From Eutreptiella sp. 'Long Island Sound 2002' (Eukaryota > Euglenozoa > Euglenophyceae > Eutreptiales > Eutreptiaceae), in the NCBI GenBank assembly GCA_964036045.1, contig OZ038395.1, positions 8,486,547-8,550,546 of the forward strand: DNA of 64,000 nt, read 5' to 3'. The notes beneath the pieces were generated by a model. That model did no database searches. It saw only the letters and a program-made list of their open reading frames with translations, and was not told where the DNA came from. The position numbers were made by a program, and so were the translations under genes. Positions 8,001 through 19,196 of this stretch are shown one piece after another. Every line of letters starts with the position of its first letter. The stretch's first letter is position 1.

Positions 8001-10860
8001 CCAATGGATTTTTTGATTCTGAGGCCTCTATACCCTAAAACTGGATAACACTTTTTTTGGGGGGGGGTGGGTGGGGTGGGGGGGGGTCAAAAGTTTTCGC
8101 TCAGAAGGCTGCAAGCAGTCGGGAGACCGAGCGCTCGAATGTCTCTGCCGGTCGAATGGTAACGCACTCGGCCGCCCTGCCCTGCCCTGCCCTGCCCATG
8201 CAGTTTCAGCCGCAACAGCTCGAAAAAAAAATTGAAAATTTCAAAACCATTTTTCCCAACATGGTGACCACCCACCATGATCAAATATCACAGGTGAAGC
8301 ATGGGATGGCACGGTGTGATTTGCTACGGCCACTGAATTGTGCACCGTGCAATCCAACTGTTTGCGTTTGCGAGTGCTGTGCAACCACCTCTAGGGACAC
8401 TACAGGGGCAATGATTGGCCCTTTTTGGAGGTGCCTTGCGGAAGGCAATAGAATTCTAAACTTCCCTTGGAGCCGGTGAAGGTGTAATTCAAATCACACC
8501 GTCAAATTTGAATGCGCGCCAGGACCTGAGACCAACTTGACTCTCATCACTGGCGTGGCTGGTGTGGCAGGAGGGTCTTCCCGGCATCATGAGGGCTGCC
8601 TGGCGTTGACTCCTTTTGGCCATGTCTGGACTGAGAAGTTTTTGAGCATAAAGTTCTTGTCCATGGTCCCCTGTGGTGCACTGCACCGCAGACGGTGGTG
8701 CCAATGCCCATGTCAAACCTCCAGTGTGGACCCTCAGCCTCGTTGGAGGATGTGGGCAGTGGTTCAGGAATTCCAAACTGCGGGCTCAACCTGGGGTCTG
8801 GGCTTCAGGAGTCTTGCACTATCTTTTTGGAAATCACCTCGAAGAGAGCTGTTAGATCAAGCGCAGGTGCGTGCATCGTATACCCCCCCCCCCTTTTTTG
8901 GGGTCGTTCGCGTAGCATACCCCAATATGATATTGGATGTCCAACCCCTTGTAAAATCATTTTTTTGCCCGATAAAACGATCCCCCAATGGATTTTTTGA
9001 TTCTGAGGCCAGTTTCTCCTGAAACTGGATGTCACATTTTTTTTTGGGGGGGGGGAGTCAAAAGTTTGTGCTCGGAAGGATTTGAATGAGGGTTGGGTGC
9101 AACAAAGCCATAGGTTGGCCGGCACGGCCGGTGGTCTGTCGGGCGGGAATCGAACCGCCAACATGACTGTTGGCGGACAATTGCATTACCACTTAACCGC
9201 TGACTGTTCTGCTACATGTTGGGCTCCCCGCTGCTTGTAGCCGAGTCCGCCACCGAAAAAAATCCAAACTGTGTGTTTCTGTCTGCCTGCCTGCCTGCCT
9301 GGCTGCCTGCCTGCTTGTCTGACTAACTGACTGATTGACTGACTGTCAGCCTCTCTTCGAGGTGCACCGCCGAAGGCAATAGACTTTTTTTTTCAAATTT
9401 TTTGGCAAAAATTTAGAATTTCTCGGAAAATTTTTTCAAAAAAAATTCCAAACAGACACCCGGGTATTTTGTGGTTCACCGACGCTGGCTGATGATGAAT
9501 TCATGGCGTTCATGGTTTTGGGGCAACATCCTCTGGACTGCGTGTCACAGATGGAGAAATTGTTGGAAGCGGTGAGCATCTCTGTCAACAAGAACACTGT
9601 GCCGGGTGACAAGTCCGCACTGAACCCCAGCGGCATTCGAATTGGGAGCCCCGCCCTGACAACGAGGGGATTGAAAGGTGCGCTGTGCGAGGCCGAGCAC
9701 TGTGGACAGGGGCAGAGGCAGGGATGCATTAGAAGGAAAGGGACCTCAGAGGCGGCCCCAGAAGCAGTTAGACACGCGGGTGGAGGAGGTTGCCAAAGCG
9801 GTTGGGGGCGTTTACTGTCGGTTGCAAACGCCATTGAAGCTGGCGCTTGCCGTCAGGGGGACAGTGGCTTAGCATAGGCTGGGCGCATTGGAGGGGGGTG
9901 CCTCCCCCCCTTCCAATGAACACGACACGACACGACACGACACTGGGGGGCAGGGCAGCGCGTGGGGCAGACCGTCAGCGGCGCCCCTCGCAGCACAGGG
10001 GTGCGGCGGCCCGTCTGCCGACCCGCCGGGGGGGGGGGGGGGGGGGGGGGGCTCTTGAGCCTGGGCTTCACTCGGCAAGTGCAGTCATCGGGAGGGGGGG
10101 GCGCCCAACCCTCCACAGCCGCACCTGCACCTGCGGGCGCAGATGGGGGAGCGCACAGCCCGAGATCTGGGCAGGGTCGCTCCTCGGGGGATCCCACACA
10201 GGATGGAGGCCCAGGTCCTGCCGTCGCACCGCGATACGCTGGGGGGGGCAGGGGGGGTAAGGGCCTTATATATCTGTATACAGCTGTATATAGATGAGCT
10301 CTTACCCGCTAACCCCCTGATCCCCTCAATCGCACTAGCGTCCAGGACTTGAAAAGGCGAATGTCTCCCCCCCTTCCAATGCATCCCTTGGCACGGGTCA
10401 CGACAGGGAGAGGGACGGGAATGGGGACGGGGATGGGGACAGGGAAAGGGGCGTCAACAGGGGCGCACTCCCTGTTGTGGCACTGCCAGGCCTTCAATGC
10501 GCCCCAACCGCTGTCCCAACCGCCAGCAACCGCCGTTGTGATCCCCCGTGAAACCACCCCTCAGCACCAAACAACCCCCCCCCCCCTCGGGGTGGGGGGT
10601 CCTTACGCAACAGCCTGGCCTCGACCACAGAGCACTGTGCCCCCGGGACTTCCCGTTTCCCCGCGTCGCGCGCAGAGTCCGATTTCGTGCAAATCGCGGA
10701 CTTCTACGCCGAGGCGCTGCAGTTGGCCCTCCGCATTCAAGAGCGGAGCGGCCCCAAACTGAAGGCGTTCCTGGAGGAGATGGAGGGGGATGAGGAGGTC
10801 CGGCGGCTGAAGGCGAAGATCGAGGCGTTCGCCGTTCGGTTCCCCATGCCCGCGGCCTGA
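5029..10860 (+). CDS. SHMT: Serine hydroxymethyltransferase, C-terminal part (5 exons, 5'-partial)
   Basis: The PLP enzyme converts serine and tetrahydrofolate to glycine and methylene-tetrahydrofolate. Exons are 5029-5150, 5646-5756, 6711-6791, 9551-9677 and 10676-10860, all GT-AG, joining in frame to about 208 residues and a TGA at 10858. Visible family blocks are [25 protein letters not shown], then [19 protein letters not shown], then [36 protein letters not shown], and [18 protein letters not shown] with the substrate-carboxylate Arg. The first exon starts inside a codon after 'caccccag'. The active-site Lys (TTTHK block) and all N-terminal exons are missing, so they lie upstream of the window. 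Positions 1-5028 are therefore probably intron, hosting the Mutator-like element. Introns are packed with repeats. Compartment (cytosol, mitochondrion or plastid) cannot be judged without the N-terminus. Confidence 0.95.
5350..5600. repeat. Dispersed repeat with CCAACCGCC minisatellite, inverse of 30585-30830
   Basis: It holds a degenerate 'aaccgccaaccgcca' array followed by a block with 'catgtcttgaccatgaagc'. The inverse order, 'cttcacggtcaagacatg' then a 'ggcggttggc' array and 'ctgtccttattaaa', is found at about 30585-30830. This fills most of intron 5151-5645. Confidence 0.65.
5960..6105 (+). repeat. Repeat G ('CCTACTGAG' family), copy 1
   Basis: It starts 'gctcagacatgatcggatgg' and has three spaced blocks ending in 'actgag' or 'gctgag' ('aaggtcctactgagccac', 'gttcctactgagttct', 'tattactgagtgg'). 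Other copies lie at 21838-21985 (+) and 45825-45965 (-), with a diverged one at 20330-20430. It has no coding content. Confidence 0.7.
6453..6606 (+). mobile_element. hAT-like MITE family A, 5'-truncated copy
   Basis: From 'gcggttagacaggcggttgg' to the terminal 'caatgcatccctg', this matches family A (full copies at 46722-46933 and 52088-52297). The left CAGGGATGC end is missing. It lies in a serine hydroxymethyltransferase intron. Confidence 0.75.
7269..7339 (+). other. tRNA-like element (A box and B box)
   Basis: TAGTACAGCGG at 7276-7286 fits a polymerase III A box, and GGTTCAAGCCC at 7319-7329 fits a B box. They are 43 bp apart as in a tRNA, and a T run follows at about 7355. A D-arm can form, but acceptor and anticodon stems do not pair. 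It is more likely a SINE head or tRNA relic than a functional tRNA. Confidence 0.35.
7440..7487. repeat. G-run / C-run hairpin
   Basis: Two G runs ('gggggggggggggg-ct-ggggggggg') are followed by 'acca' and about 16 C. It has the same design as 4884-4925. Confidence 0.8.
7848..8450 (+). repeat. Dispersed repeat B, copy 2
   Basis: The left end reads AAATCACCTCGAAGAGAGG. The right block reads 'ggaggtgccttgcggaagg-caatagaatt'. Left and right ends of this family contain inverted CACCTCGAAGAG / CTCTTCGAGGTG, although the right one is eroded here. Sequence between 8190 and 8310 resembles repeat D. Confidence 0.65.
8829..9390 (+). repeat. Dispersed repeat B, copy 3, with both ends
   Basis: The left end is AAATCACCTCGAAGAGAG and the right end is CTCTTCGAGGTGCACCGCC followed by 'gaaggcaatagac'. 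The CACCTCGAAGAGAG / CTCTCTTCGAGGTG pair is inverted, so this may be a 0.5-kb non-autonomous DNA element. Inside lie a tRNA-like stretch on the minus strand (9130-9215) and a ctgc/ctga tetranucleotide array (9280-9347). Confidence 0.65.
9130..9215 (-). other. tRNA-like element with perfect B box
   Basis: On the minus strand GGTTCGATTCC sits in a perfect 5-bp T-arm (GGCGG/CCGCC). Upstream, 'agcggttaagtggtaatgc' resembles an A box. The anticodon arm does not form; CCGCCAAC and GTTGGCGG pair across it instead. This is probably a tRNA-derived SINE or relic. Confidence 0.35.
9719..10389 (+). mobile_element. hAT-like MITE family A copy with internal insertion
   Basis: The left end is CAGGGATGCATTAGAAGG at 9719. 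Family sequence runs to about 9918 ('ccccccttccaatg'), is interrupted by about 450 bp containing a gacac array and a G tract of about 24, and resumes at about 10368 with 'ccttccaatgcatccctt'. The candidate 8-bp target copies are ggcagagg (9711-9718) and an imperfect ggcacggg after the right end. It lies in the last serine hydroxymethyltransferase intron. Confidence 0.6.
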
Positions 10861-11084
10861 GCCTTGTAACGGAAGGCTAAGGCTCGGGGGGGGGGGGACG
10901 GGGACCCGGGCGAAGTGCCCCATCCGGCGCCTGCGCAGGGCATAAGGGGGGGGGGGTGCACCCGGAGGCTGTGGTTGGGTTTTGGTGCCGTCCCTCGCCG
11001 TACGGGGGGCGGAGCGCCCGCGTAGCCCCGTAGACACACATACGTATTTGTCGAGGCGCGCAGTCCCGGCGGAGGGGCTGGCGT

Positions 11085-11215
11085 GGGATCGCGGTGCGGT
11101 GCCGCGGTACAGACTCGCGGTGTTGAGTCGCGGCGGTGAGTCACGGTGCAGAGCCGCGGTGCAGACTCGCGGTATGGGGGTCGCGGTGTTGAGTCGCGGG
11201 TGTCGTGTTGCGGTA
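11085..11215. repeat. Degenerate ~20-bp minisatellite (tcgcggtg)
   Basis: Repeated 'cgcggtg-cagactcgcggt / gttgagtcgcgg' units lie downstream of the serine hydroxymethyltransferase stop codon. The rest of 10861-12000 is GC-rich, with a ttc repeat at 11625-11640 and a short caca array at 11880-11900. I see no conserved protein there. Confidence 0.6.
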
Positions 11216-11999
11216 TAGATCACGATCGCGCGGCGGTTCGGGGCGATCGGAGGGATGCCGGCGTCGTGCGTCGCTGTGGCAAGCGTTTGGAGGGTTTTCC
11301 GGAATGTACCGCGTTGGGGGCGGGGCTCTGCCCGCGGGTGTCAAGCCAAACCGTGCGCCGCATGCACCAGGCAACCCCGTGGCCTTGCGGCGTTCTGCCG
11401 GCGCATGTCCCAACGGCCCCGGAACGCGGTCCGCGTTGTTGAGGTCGCCAGTTCTGCTTTTTTTCTCCTTTCTGAAAGCCCGGGCACAAGGGCCCCGAAC
11501 AATGTGCATTGCGACCACCGGTCCGGAGGTCTGCGTGTTGGAGCGCATGCGTCTCAGTCTGTGGGGCGGGGGGGGTCCGCGTGGAAGCGCCGGGGCTGCC
11601 CTTGAGGAACGAGATCCACCTCCTTCTTCTTCTTCTTCTTCGCACGGAGGACGGCCGGGGGGTGATCGGTGGCAGGATTCGGTTGACCGACGGCGGTCGG
11701 CGCCGCCTCTCTCGCGCTAGACGCTGCCATCGAAGCGGAACACCGGAGCACCGCCCGCGCCAACGGGCCTCCCAGACCAAATTTCTTCATCTGTGGACAT
11801 GGTACTCTGCACTGGCAAAGGCCTGTCATCAACACGGCCTGTGCGCCGCCCTTTCTTTACTTCATCGGGCCCCCCACCACCACCCACCCACACACACATA
11901 TTACCGCCACCGTTTACCCCCCACCCCCCGCCCGCCCGGGTATCAATATCTCGACTCTAATTATATGAGACTTACGCAGGTGCCATGGGGCTCTTCCCG

Positions 12000-14400
12000 A
12001 GTTCTACTGCGCTTGTGTCTGTACTTAGAGTGACCACAGGTCTCAGGGGCCTATTGTTTGTTGCTGCTGGTGTGTACATAGACTGCCGTCGCATGGCAGA
12101 GTATTTCAATGGAATGTCAATGAACATTGGCTGGAATGGCCTGGGCCGGGGCATCCAGGTGCTGTGACCGACCACTGTTGTGCCCCGGGTATCAACATAA
12201 ATGGGCGGCGCTGTTGTGCCGGTTTCGGAAAGAAGACCCTGTTGAGTTTGACTCTAGTCTGACAGAGTGCAACAGCATGGAGGGTGTAGCACAGGTGGGA
12301 AGTGCGCGCCAACTCATGGCATTGATTGGGCCTTCGCGGCCATCTCGATTGTCTCGACTGCCGCGGTCTGTGGTAGGGTCGAAACTTCGGGCCTGCCGGA
12401 CTGCGGAGCACCGATACGCAACATGTAATGTCCCGCGGAGGGGGCGGAACCGGAGGGACGGAATGAGTGACGGTGACTGGGGTGGCGTCTGTTTTGATGG
12501 AAGACATCTCTGTTTTTTTTTTTACCTCGGCACTGTCTTACCAACCGACACAACAGTGCTCCGTATGACAGCGAGTAGCCGTAGAGAACGTCAGCCGAAC
12601 CGCTACCGTCACAACATGCCCTGCTTGGGTGCCACATGCCCCAGGGTAGAGGGCTTGGGCGAAGCAACATCAGCAACGATTCTGATGACGTCCGGGACCA
12701 CACAACCGCCCATTTTCCATGCATCATTCAAGATAGCGGCAACGCTTCTGTCTAAAAAAGACCTCATTCGGGGTCACCCTCAGCCCCCTGATTTGGACTC
12801 GGCAGATTGGCTCCCCCAAGCACGCTGTTGATGGTGTGGATGCTCTGGGCAATAATGACTTGCGATTTTCTCGTGTGAGGGTTCCCTTGGGTGACTGGGC
12901 TAGTTTGGTATACTCACGATAGGGAATGCCATTATTACAAATATTCAGGAGGCCAAAATGCAAATGTTTTGGTCTGTTGCGTGCTGAGAATGTGAGGGAG
13001 GGACCCAAAAATGCCGCTGTACACTCTTTGTTTGAGGTGCGTCGGGCTGCCTGCAGCCAAAGGGTGTCGCTTCCCCATGGGAACCATTATAAGTAACAAA
13101 TCGCTGGCGTGCTTGCTCCAACATGCCGTATTTTGTGCAGTTTCCATTGGTGTTTGGGGCTGTTTTTTGGAATCATTCCGGACGGTGCAAGGACATCCAA
13201 AAATGTGTTCAGGTCCAAATGGAAACGCTGAAAACGCTTCAGTGCCAACAGCCAGCCCGAGGTTGCTTTGGGTCCAGGGTTTCCCACAAGTTCGTCCTGT
13301 TCAAAGCTGATCTGGGGCCCCAAATATATCTGTAGACTCTGTGTTGTGGTCATTTGGGCATTTTGGGGAAGAATCTCAGCTCCACGGGTGTCTCAAGTTG
13401 ACCTTCCATCTCATTGTGCCCTTGAAGAGCGTCAGCATTTGGTGGTAGGTTGTACCAAAGTATTGCAAGACGCCCATCCAGTTTTACAGATGCCTATACA
13501 TCTCATCACACGTATGTGCCCATTTGTTCGGTCTGTGCATGTTGTTTCTTGAACGATACACCACTGCCAGGAAGGATTCAACAGGCAGAAAGCATCCAGT
13601 GGACCAGTGTTAGGATCCCTATTGGATGCCACAAGCATGCATGAACCTGTGCGGTACATTGTGGATGTGAAGGGAGGCTCATCGATTGTTTAGGCGACGT
13701 TTTCTATACAATATGTCCAGATGTCCAGTGCTTTGCAACCTGGTCATCGACTGGCTGTGGGACACCTGTGTTCAATGGTGAGTGCATGCGCGTTCTGCAT
13801 GCCACAGTTGGTTTCAAGGCTGGGGTTCTGCACATGGGGGCTGGTTCTGTTTCATTACCTAATGATGCACCTTGCATTGCTTGGAAGGTCTGAGGCAATC
13901 TGCATTCGAGGTATGATTTGGCATGTCAGGTCCATTTTCCTGTGGTTGCATCAAGTGCTTGGACTGGTGTGCTTGTACCAGCCAACTCCCGTCCCACCAG
14001 GTCCTTCTCCTTACAAGTGAATTCGGGGATGACACATGAATGCTAAATGAATGATTTCCGGGTTGGTGTTGTCGTAATGTGCCGTGATGCATTATTTTCC
14101 GTGTTTGCAGATGTTTGGGTGTTTTTGAGAAATATGCTTGTGGGGGGGTCTAGTACAAAAGGGTGTGGGTCCAGGCCACTTAACATCTTTACTGCGGAAA
14201 ACCGGAGCAGCGGACCACAAATCATGTTGCATATATTTCCAATGCTCATCTTGTGGGACAACACAATGGGAAATACAAATTCATTAAAATTCTTATTGCG
14301 GTTTTCCATATTTGTCAGTGGGTCAATTGCATTTTTGTCGCAGTGCCACAGATATGCATCATTCCCTCCGCATGTTGCTGGTATATATTCAATTTAGATG
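12000..14400. other. No recognisable gene
   Basis: The base composition becomes more balanced. Short open frames on both strands (for example 12127-12831 +) have no motif or composition bias that I trust. No repeat family of this window is apparent. Unrecognised exons could be hidden here. Confidence 0.4.
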
Positions 14401-14620
14401 TCGAAATCGGGGACAATCAATTAGTTAGTCCATCAATTAATTACTTGATCAATCACTCAATTCGGCAGTTCAGCCTGGTAGTCAGATGATGAATCAGTCA
14501 ATTACAATTAGAGAGCGAGGTGACCAATCAGTCATTCTGTCAAGCAATGAATTGTTCAACTAGTCAATCGGACGGGTAGTCGGTTAAGAAGTCCGTTGGT
14601 GAGTCAAAGGGGAAGCCATT
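14400..14620. repeat. Degenerate 'agtcaatca' repeat
   Basis: Loosely repeated 'cagtcaatt', 'gatcaatcactcaatt' and 'agtcaatcgg' words form a decayed short-period array. From 14700 to 15600 I see nothing recognisable. Confidence 0.45.
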
Positions 14621-15607
14621 GGTTCCAGCAGGCATGTGGCACTGGGTTGTCAGCCAATCAGGCAAGCTGGCAGTAAATCAGCTAGTCTGATGGTCAACAA
14701 CGCTTGATAGCAAGTTGCATGTGCCTTAGTGGGAGTAGGGGAGAGGTGGGAGGAGGGGGAAGAGGAAGGGTGTGAGGATATTACCTCATACGCACAGTCA
14801 GCCCTGCGTTGCCACCCTGTCACATCTGGTTTCCTTGTTTCTTTCTTCCACTACTTTTGCGGCAAGTACACCCGGACCGCCCCAATTTTCCTTGCCTCCT
14901 AAAATGGACTCCAAGCAGAGCAAAGTCTAAGCACCTTTTCCCAAACCACCTGTTTCTTCCCAAAATGGCACAACTGAGAGCACAAGACAATTGGCACCCA
15001 GTTCAAAAACCTTGAAGTGGCCATTGACCCTTTATGGCCCCCCGCAGTCCCAAATAAGTAAATTACCCAAGGGCCGGGGAGGACAAATTCGAATCACAAC
15101 ACATCATCGTTCCCATAGGTGTCGCCAAATAGCGGCGCATGTTCCGTCAAGTGCCAGCCCGGTGATATAACATATCATCTCCATTTCTTGGTGCCATGCT
15201 AAATGTAACATTGATCAACAATCTATTAGCGGCTGTGACCATATTCGCTACATTTCCACCCGAATAACCACCAACCAACCACCAATTGGTGATTTTTTTA
15301 CGCAGTGTTTCATTTTGGTTTTTCTCTTGTATAGGCCATCGCTAGTATCTAGGTTCAAAATCAAGAAATAAACATTGACACAAAACCTGAAGCTGTGCAA
15401 CAATAACTGTGGCACCTGCCACCCTCAGCGGCGGTTGACATGTCATGTGGACAGACCAAAACATACAACATAAAAGATGGATATTCAAACGATCCACCAG
15501 CCACCAGTTTTCACTTGTCCAACGTACAAGCCCCGCATTAATATTTCACCATCCATCAAGTAGTTATTTTTTATGGAGAAGTTTGGCATTTTACCACCGC
15601 TGCCTTG

Positions 15608-15841
15608 GATTGTCATCTTTGTACCCGATGTCCAGCCACATTATTTAACATATCAATTGTACAGTGGTTTGGTTAAATTTTTGGTATTCGGCCTTCCAAA
15701 GCATTTGTGAAACCTTTGCAGAGTCATCTTTGTGCCCGATGTCTACTAGCACTAAATCCAGATTATTCAGCATATCAGGGGTACATCAGTTTGGTTAGAA
15801 GTTTGGCATTCGGCCTTCCAAAGCAGTTGTGAAACCTTTGC
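15608..15841. repeat. Tandem pair of ~115-bp units
   Basis: Two units both carry 'gtcatctttgt-cccgatgtc', then 'atatca-gtaca', then 'attcggccttccaaagca' and 'ttgtgaaacctttgca'. They differ by about ten substitutions and small indels. Confidence 0.7.
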
Positions 15842-16109
15842 AAACATCACGATACATACATGCGCAGAACAATCAATCGCACATTTGGTCGAGGTAGAAA
15901 ATAGAACTTTTTCCGGTTGTTGCCATGCTCGCGCGTGCTGCGTTAATTCGTAGTTTCGTTAACATGCTGCATCCCAAGACTTTTGCAAGAAGGTCAGCCG
16001 CCAGACATCATTAGAAAGAGGCGGGTGCCACTGAATCAGACAAATTATGATACTCTGTGTGTCCTTTTTGTTTAGCACAGCACGAAGCATGTGCCTGGCA
16101 CATCCGGGA

Positions 16110-16490
16110 GCTCCCGCGATGTAAAAAAAAAAAAGCCCCGTTTTGTACCAAAAAACCCCAGATTTTTACCAGCCTATTTCTTAACAAAAAAAACCCAATC
16201 TTACCAGCGAACCACCCATCCAAAATTCTTACCATAAACCCGGAATTCTTGTCAAAAAACCACATTTTCTACCCCCCCTTTCAAAAACACCCGCAAAACC
16301 CCCCATTTCTTATCAGAAAGAAACCCCCATACCTTACTAGAAAAACCAAATGTTTGGACTACCCTTCGAAATATCCACCGAAGACTCTTACCACAAAATA
16401 CCCAAAATTTTTCCAAAAAAATACCAAACCTTACCAAAAAAACTGCAAACCTTACCAAAAAAAAAACCAGCCCTTATTAAAAAAAACACC
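16110..16490. repeat. A-rich degenerate 'cttaccaaaaaa' array
   Basis: Many variants of 'ttaccaaaaaaac' and 'cccaaaattctt' follow one another. The open frame across it (16057-16557) is Lys/Pro/Asn-rich and looks like a by-product of the array. Confidence 0.55.
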
Positions 16491-16614
16491 TTCTTCAATC
16501 AAGACTGAATATTGGGACCGAGCTGGTGGAGGAGGGAACATCAGCTATGACTGGTGAGGGACATCAAGAATGATTCACACATTGATGGCTCTTGACAAAG
16601 TGAAATCAGCTTGC

Positions 16615-17250
16615 AAGTGAACCCTATCACCACGAGGCCCACTTTCAAGGCTTTTTGGACTTCTGAGGGGCCAAAATGCCCCAAAATGGGCTCAAAATGG
16701 GCTCATTTTACCCGCTTGCGCACCCCAAATGGTCTAGGATGAGGCTTGGAAAAAAGCGTCTTTGACCCATTTTTGACCCATTTTTGGTCTCAAAACAGCC
16801 CATTTTCAAGGCATTGGGATTTTCGGAGGACCAAAATGAGCCACCACAACCTCCAAACAGTCCAAAAACACTTGTTTTAGCGTCGCACATGGTCTAGGAT
16901 CATTTTTGAGAAAAATCATCTTTTTTCCCTTACTGGATCCTGTTGACCCATTTGGGCACCCACCTGTTTGGGCTTGAGCTTGCATCTTGCCGCAGCCTAG
17001 TGGACCTAGGTATTGGGGTCTAGGCGTCCGTTTGGGCAATTCTGAGGGATGGAAGCCACAAAAAGTGGGGGGTTGCGGGTGGAGTAGGTGCCCTCGGAGT
17101 CTCATTTTGAGCCATGTAGCCAAAGATATGGCCTATTCTTGGTTTGTGGCTGTCGGCATTTGGAGCTTCTGGGGGCCTTTTTGGGCCGTTTCCGGGACAT
17201 ATCATGGAGTTAGAGGGCCGCAAAGAGCTCGTTGACACGGGGAAATCAAG
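16615..17250. other. Degenerate duplicated non-coding stretch
   Basis: The blocks 'cattttcaaggc-tt-gg' with 'ggaccaaaatg' appear near 16645 and 16803, and 'gggaaatcaagct / gtgaaatcagctt' near 16600 and 17238. I recognise no protein. Confidence 0.35.
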
Positions 17251-17654
17251 CTACACGTGAAGTGTACCCACCTTTTCCCTTTGTTTGGCCGTTTTGAATG
17301 TGCTCCGGGGCTTTTTTTGGCCGAATCCTGGCTGTTTTTGCCCCTAAGCTGCAGTTTTTGAAACTGAGGTCCGCCACTTGCGAATCCCGTTCCCGGCCGC
17401 CACCGTTGAGTTTCTCGCTCAAACTTTGTGTGATTGTACTTCACACCCATAGGTATCATGCACCAAAATTTCAACCAAATCCAAAGCACCACGACGGAGT
17501 TCCGATTTTTACCCATTTCGCGCGTGCTGCTGAACCTGGTAGGTCCATCCTAGACACCAAAAAGGGTTATAAAACCAAGATTGGTTCCACCAGCTTGGTG
17601 AACCTTCTTAAAAAACCTCAAACCCTACCGGGAGGTTTTCTGGTTTAAAAAAAA

Positions 17655-17800
17655 TGGTGCAAAGGGGGAACCTTTGCGCTGCGCGCGCACTGCGCGCTAC
17701 TTTTAGACTATGTTCCCCCCGAAGAGCCCCCAAGCACACCCCTTAGAAACGCCCTTAGAATTAGGTGACCCAAACTGCCCCAGCTCAAGAAAGTTGCAAA
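17655..17800. repeat. Repeat E, copy 1 (palindromic GCGC core)
   Basis: The order is 'gggggaacctttgc', a core of 'gctgcgcgcgcactgcgcgc', 'tacttttagac', then 'gaagagcccc' and 'ttagaattaggtgaccc'. Copies are at 23560-23710 and 43046-43190. The core changes between copies while staying near-palindromic. Confidence 0.7.
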
Positions 17801-18179
17801 CTACCTTCCCTTCCCAGTACACACATCATGCACAACTGGAAAAGCCATGAACAGGCGTGGGTTGCACCATTTTTAGCGATGGAGGTTGGGTTGGGGCAAA
17901 CTTGCGTGTAACATGATCCATGAATGCCCTTTCCCTTACGTACATGGTACTCACACGAGCCTTAATCGCATCCTTGTATCGGATAATCGGACTTGCTTCA
18001 ATACTTCCACTTCCCTATGAAATCTTTGGCCGTCCGATGCGTGCTTGCCCCCCTGAGTGGAAATGGCTCTTCGCCACTCTGCAGAGATATAATGTAAAGC
18101 ATAAACACAATCAAGGCAAGAGAGTCGCAAACGGCATTGTAGTAAAGAGGGCGGAAATGCTATGTCAACCCTGCATTGT

Positions 18180-18345
18180 CGGGGGTCCCCAAACAACGGG
18201 GGACAAAATCAGAAGTCAAAACGTACGCTAGGGGTCACCATGATGCCCCTAGGGGCCCCTAGTATCTCAAAGTATGGGTCTCTAGTACGGCTAGACGCCC
18301 AAATAGTTGCACTGCGCGCGCAGTGCGCGCGCACTGCACTTGAGG
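18180..18345. repeat. Repeat F, copy 1, with 18-bp palindrome
   Basis: It contains 'gatgcccctag', 'agtatgggt', 'ctagtacggc' and 'cgcccaaat', then the perfect palindrome GCACTGCGCGCGCAGTGC and an overlapping CAGTGCGCGCGCACTG. The second copy is at 24180-24275. A G-rich tract array (18360-18560, 'ggtacagattgggggg' units) follows. Confidence 0.7.
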
Positions 18346-18646
18346 CGCCCCCAAATGGGGGTTTCTTTGGTGACAAATGGTACAGATTGGGGGGTATGAA
18401 AAGGGGCGGGGGGGGGGGGATTGGTGCCAAGTAGGGTTTTGGGGTAAAAAAAATGGGTCGGGGGGTTTTTTTGGTAAGAATGGTACAGATTTGGGGGGGG
18501 GGGGTTGCCAAAAAATAAGGCGTGGGGTTCTTTGGAACAAAAGATGGTACAAATTGGGGGGCTTTTGGTACAAGAGAGTGAACACGAGGGCAGGTGAACC
18601 ACGAAATGACCAGGAAACTGCCTGCAGGGATGCATGTCAGGTGTAC

Positions 18647-19196
18647 TGAGCAACAGGCTCCGTGCGCCACTGTTTCTGATGCGAGTGTTTTACCTTAAAG
18701 AGCTGCACACGCTCAACAGGGGCCACAGGAATGGGCTCTCCAGCTGCAGGTTTGGCTGCAGGCTTGGCTGCCACCTGGGCAGCAGGTAGGGCTGCACGCT
18801 TGGAGGGTTTAGCACGAGGTTTGGCAGCTTTGGGGGCAGGCTTGGCAGCAGCTTTAGGTTTTGTCCCTTCAACACACACAGCAGGCACAGCTCTCATTGG
18901 GTGTTTGTTCATACAATCGTCGGGGTTCAGGGTTTCCGTTGGCAAAACCATTTGTCACTGTCTTCTTCAACACCACTTGGGAGACCACTATCAACAGATG
19001 CCAGCGATGACACATCAGAATCTGTTGCAGTGTGTGAGACATGGGATGACAGCCCTGACCCTGACCCTGAAGTATCAGTCCCATCACTATCACTTTCCGA
19101 TGAACTTGCCAGTCCCCATACACTGCGCACACTCTTTGCCCACACAATCTCAGTGTCTGATGCACCGTCCCATTTCCTGGCGAAAGCCCAGCACAT
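18647..19196 (-). pseudogene. Possible broken ORF: Ser/Asp-rich then Lys/Ala/Pro-rich
   Basis: From the ATG at 19196 (MCWAFARKWDGAS) a frame runs through a Ser/Asp/Gly-rich segment (ASSSESDSDGTDTSGSG) and ends in a TGA at 18927. An overlapping frame continues from about 18950 (LPTETLNPDD) into an Ala/Lys/Pro tail of the KPAPKAAKPRAKPSKRAA type, recalling histone H1 tails. The two frames join best if one frameshift or a tiny intron is assumed. I recognise no domain. It could be a transposon remnant or two unrelated open frames. Confidence 0.3.

Noticed and set aside
10603-11223. Minus-strand frames of 135-206 residues
   Set aside because: Complement of the last SHMT exon and a GC-rich minisatellite.
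12127-12831. A 234-residue plus-strand frame
   Set aside because: No domain, mixed codon use and a homopolymer T run inside; not supportable as a gene.
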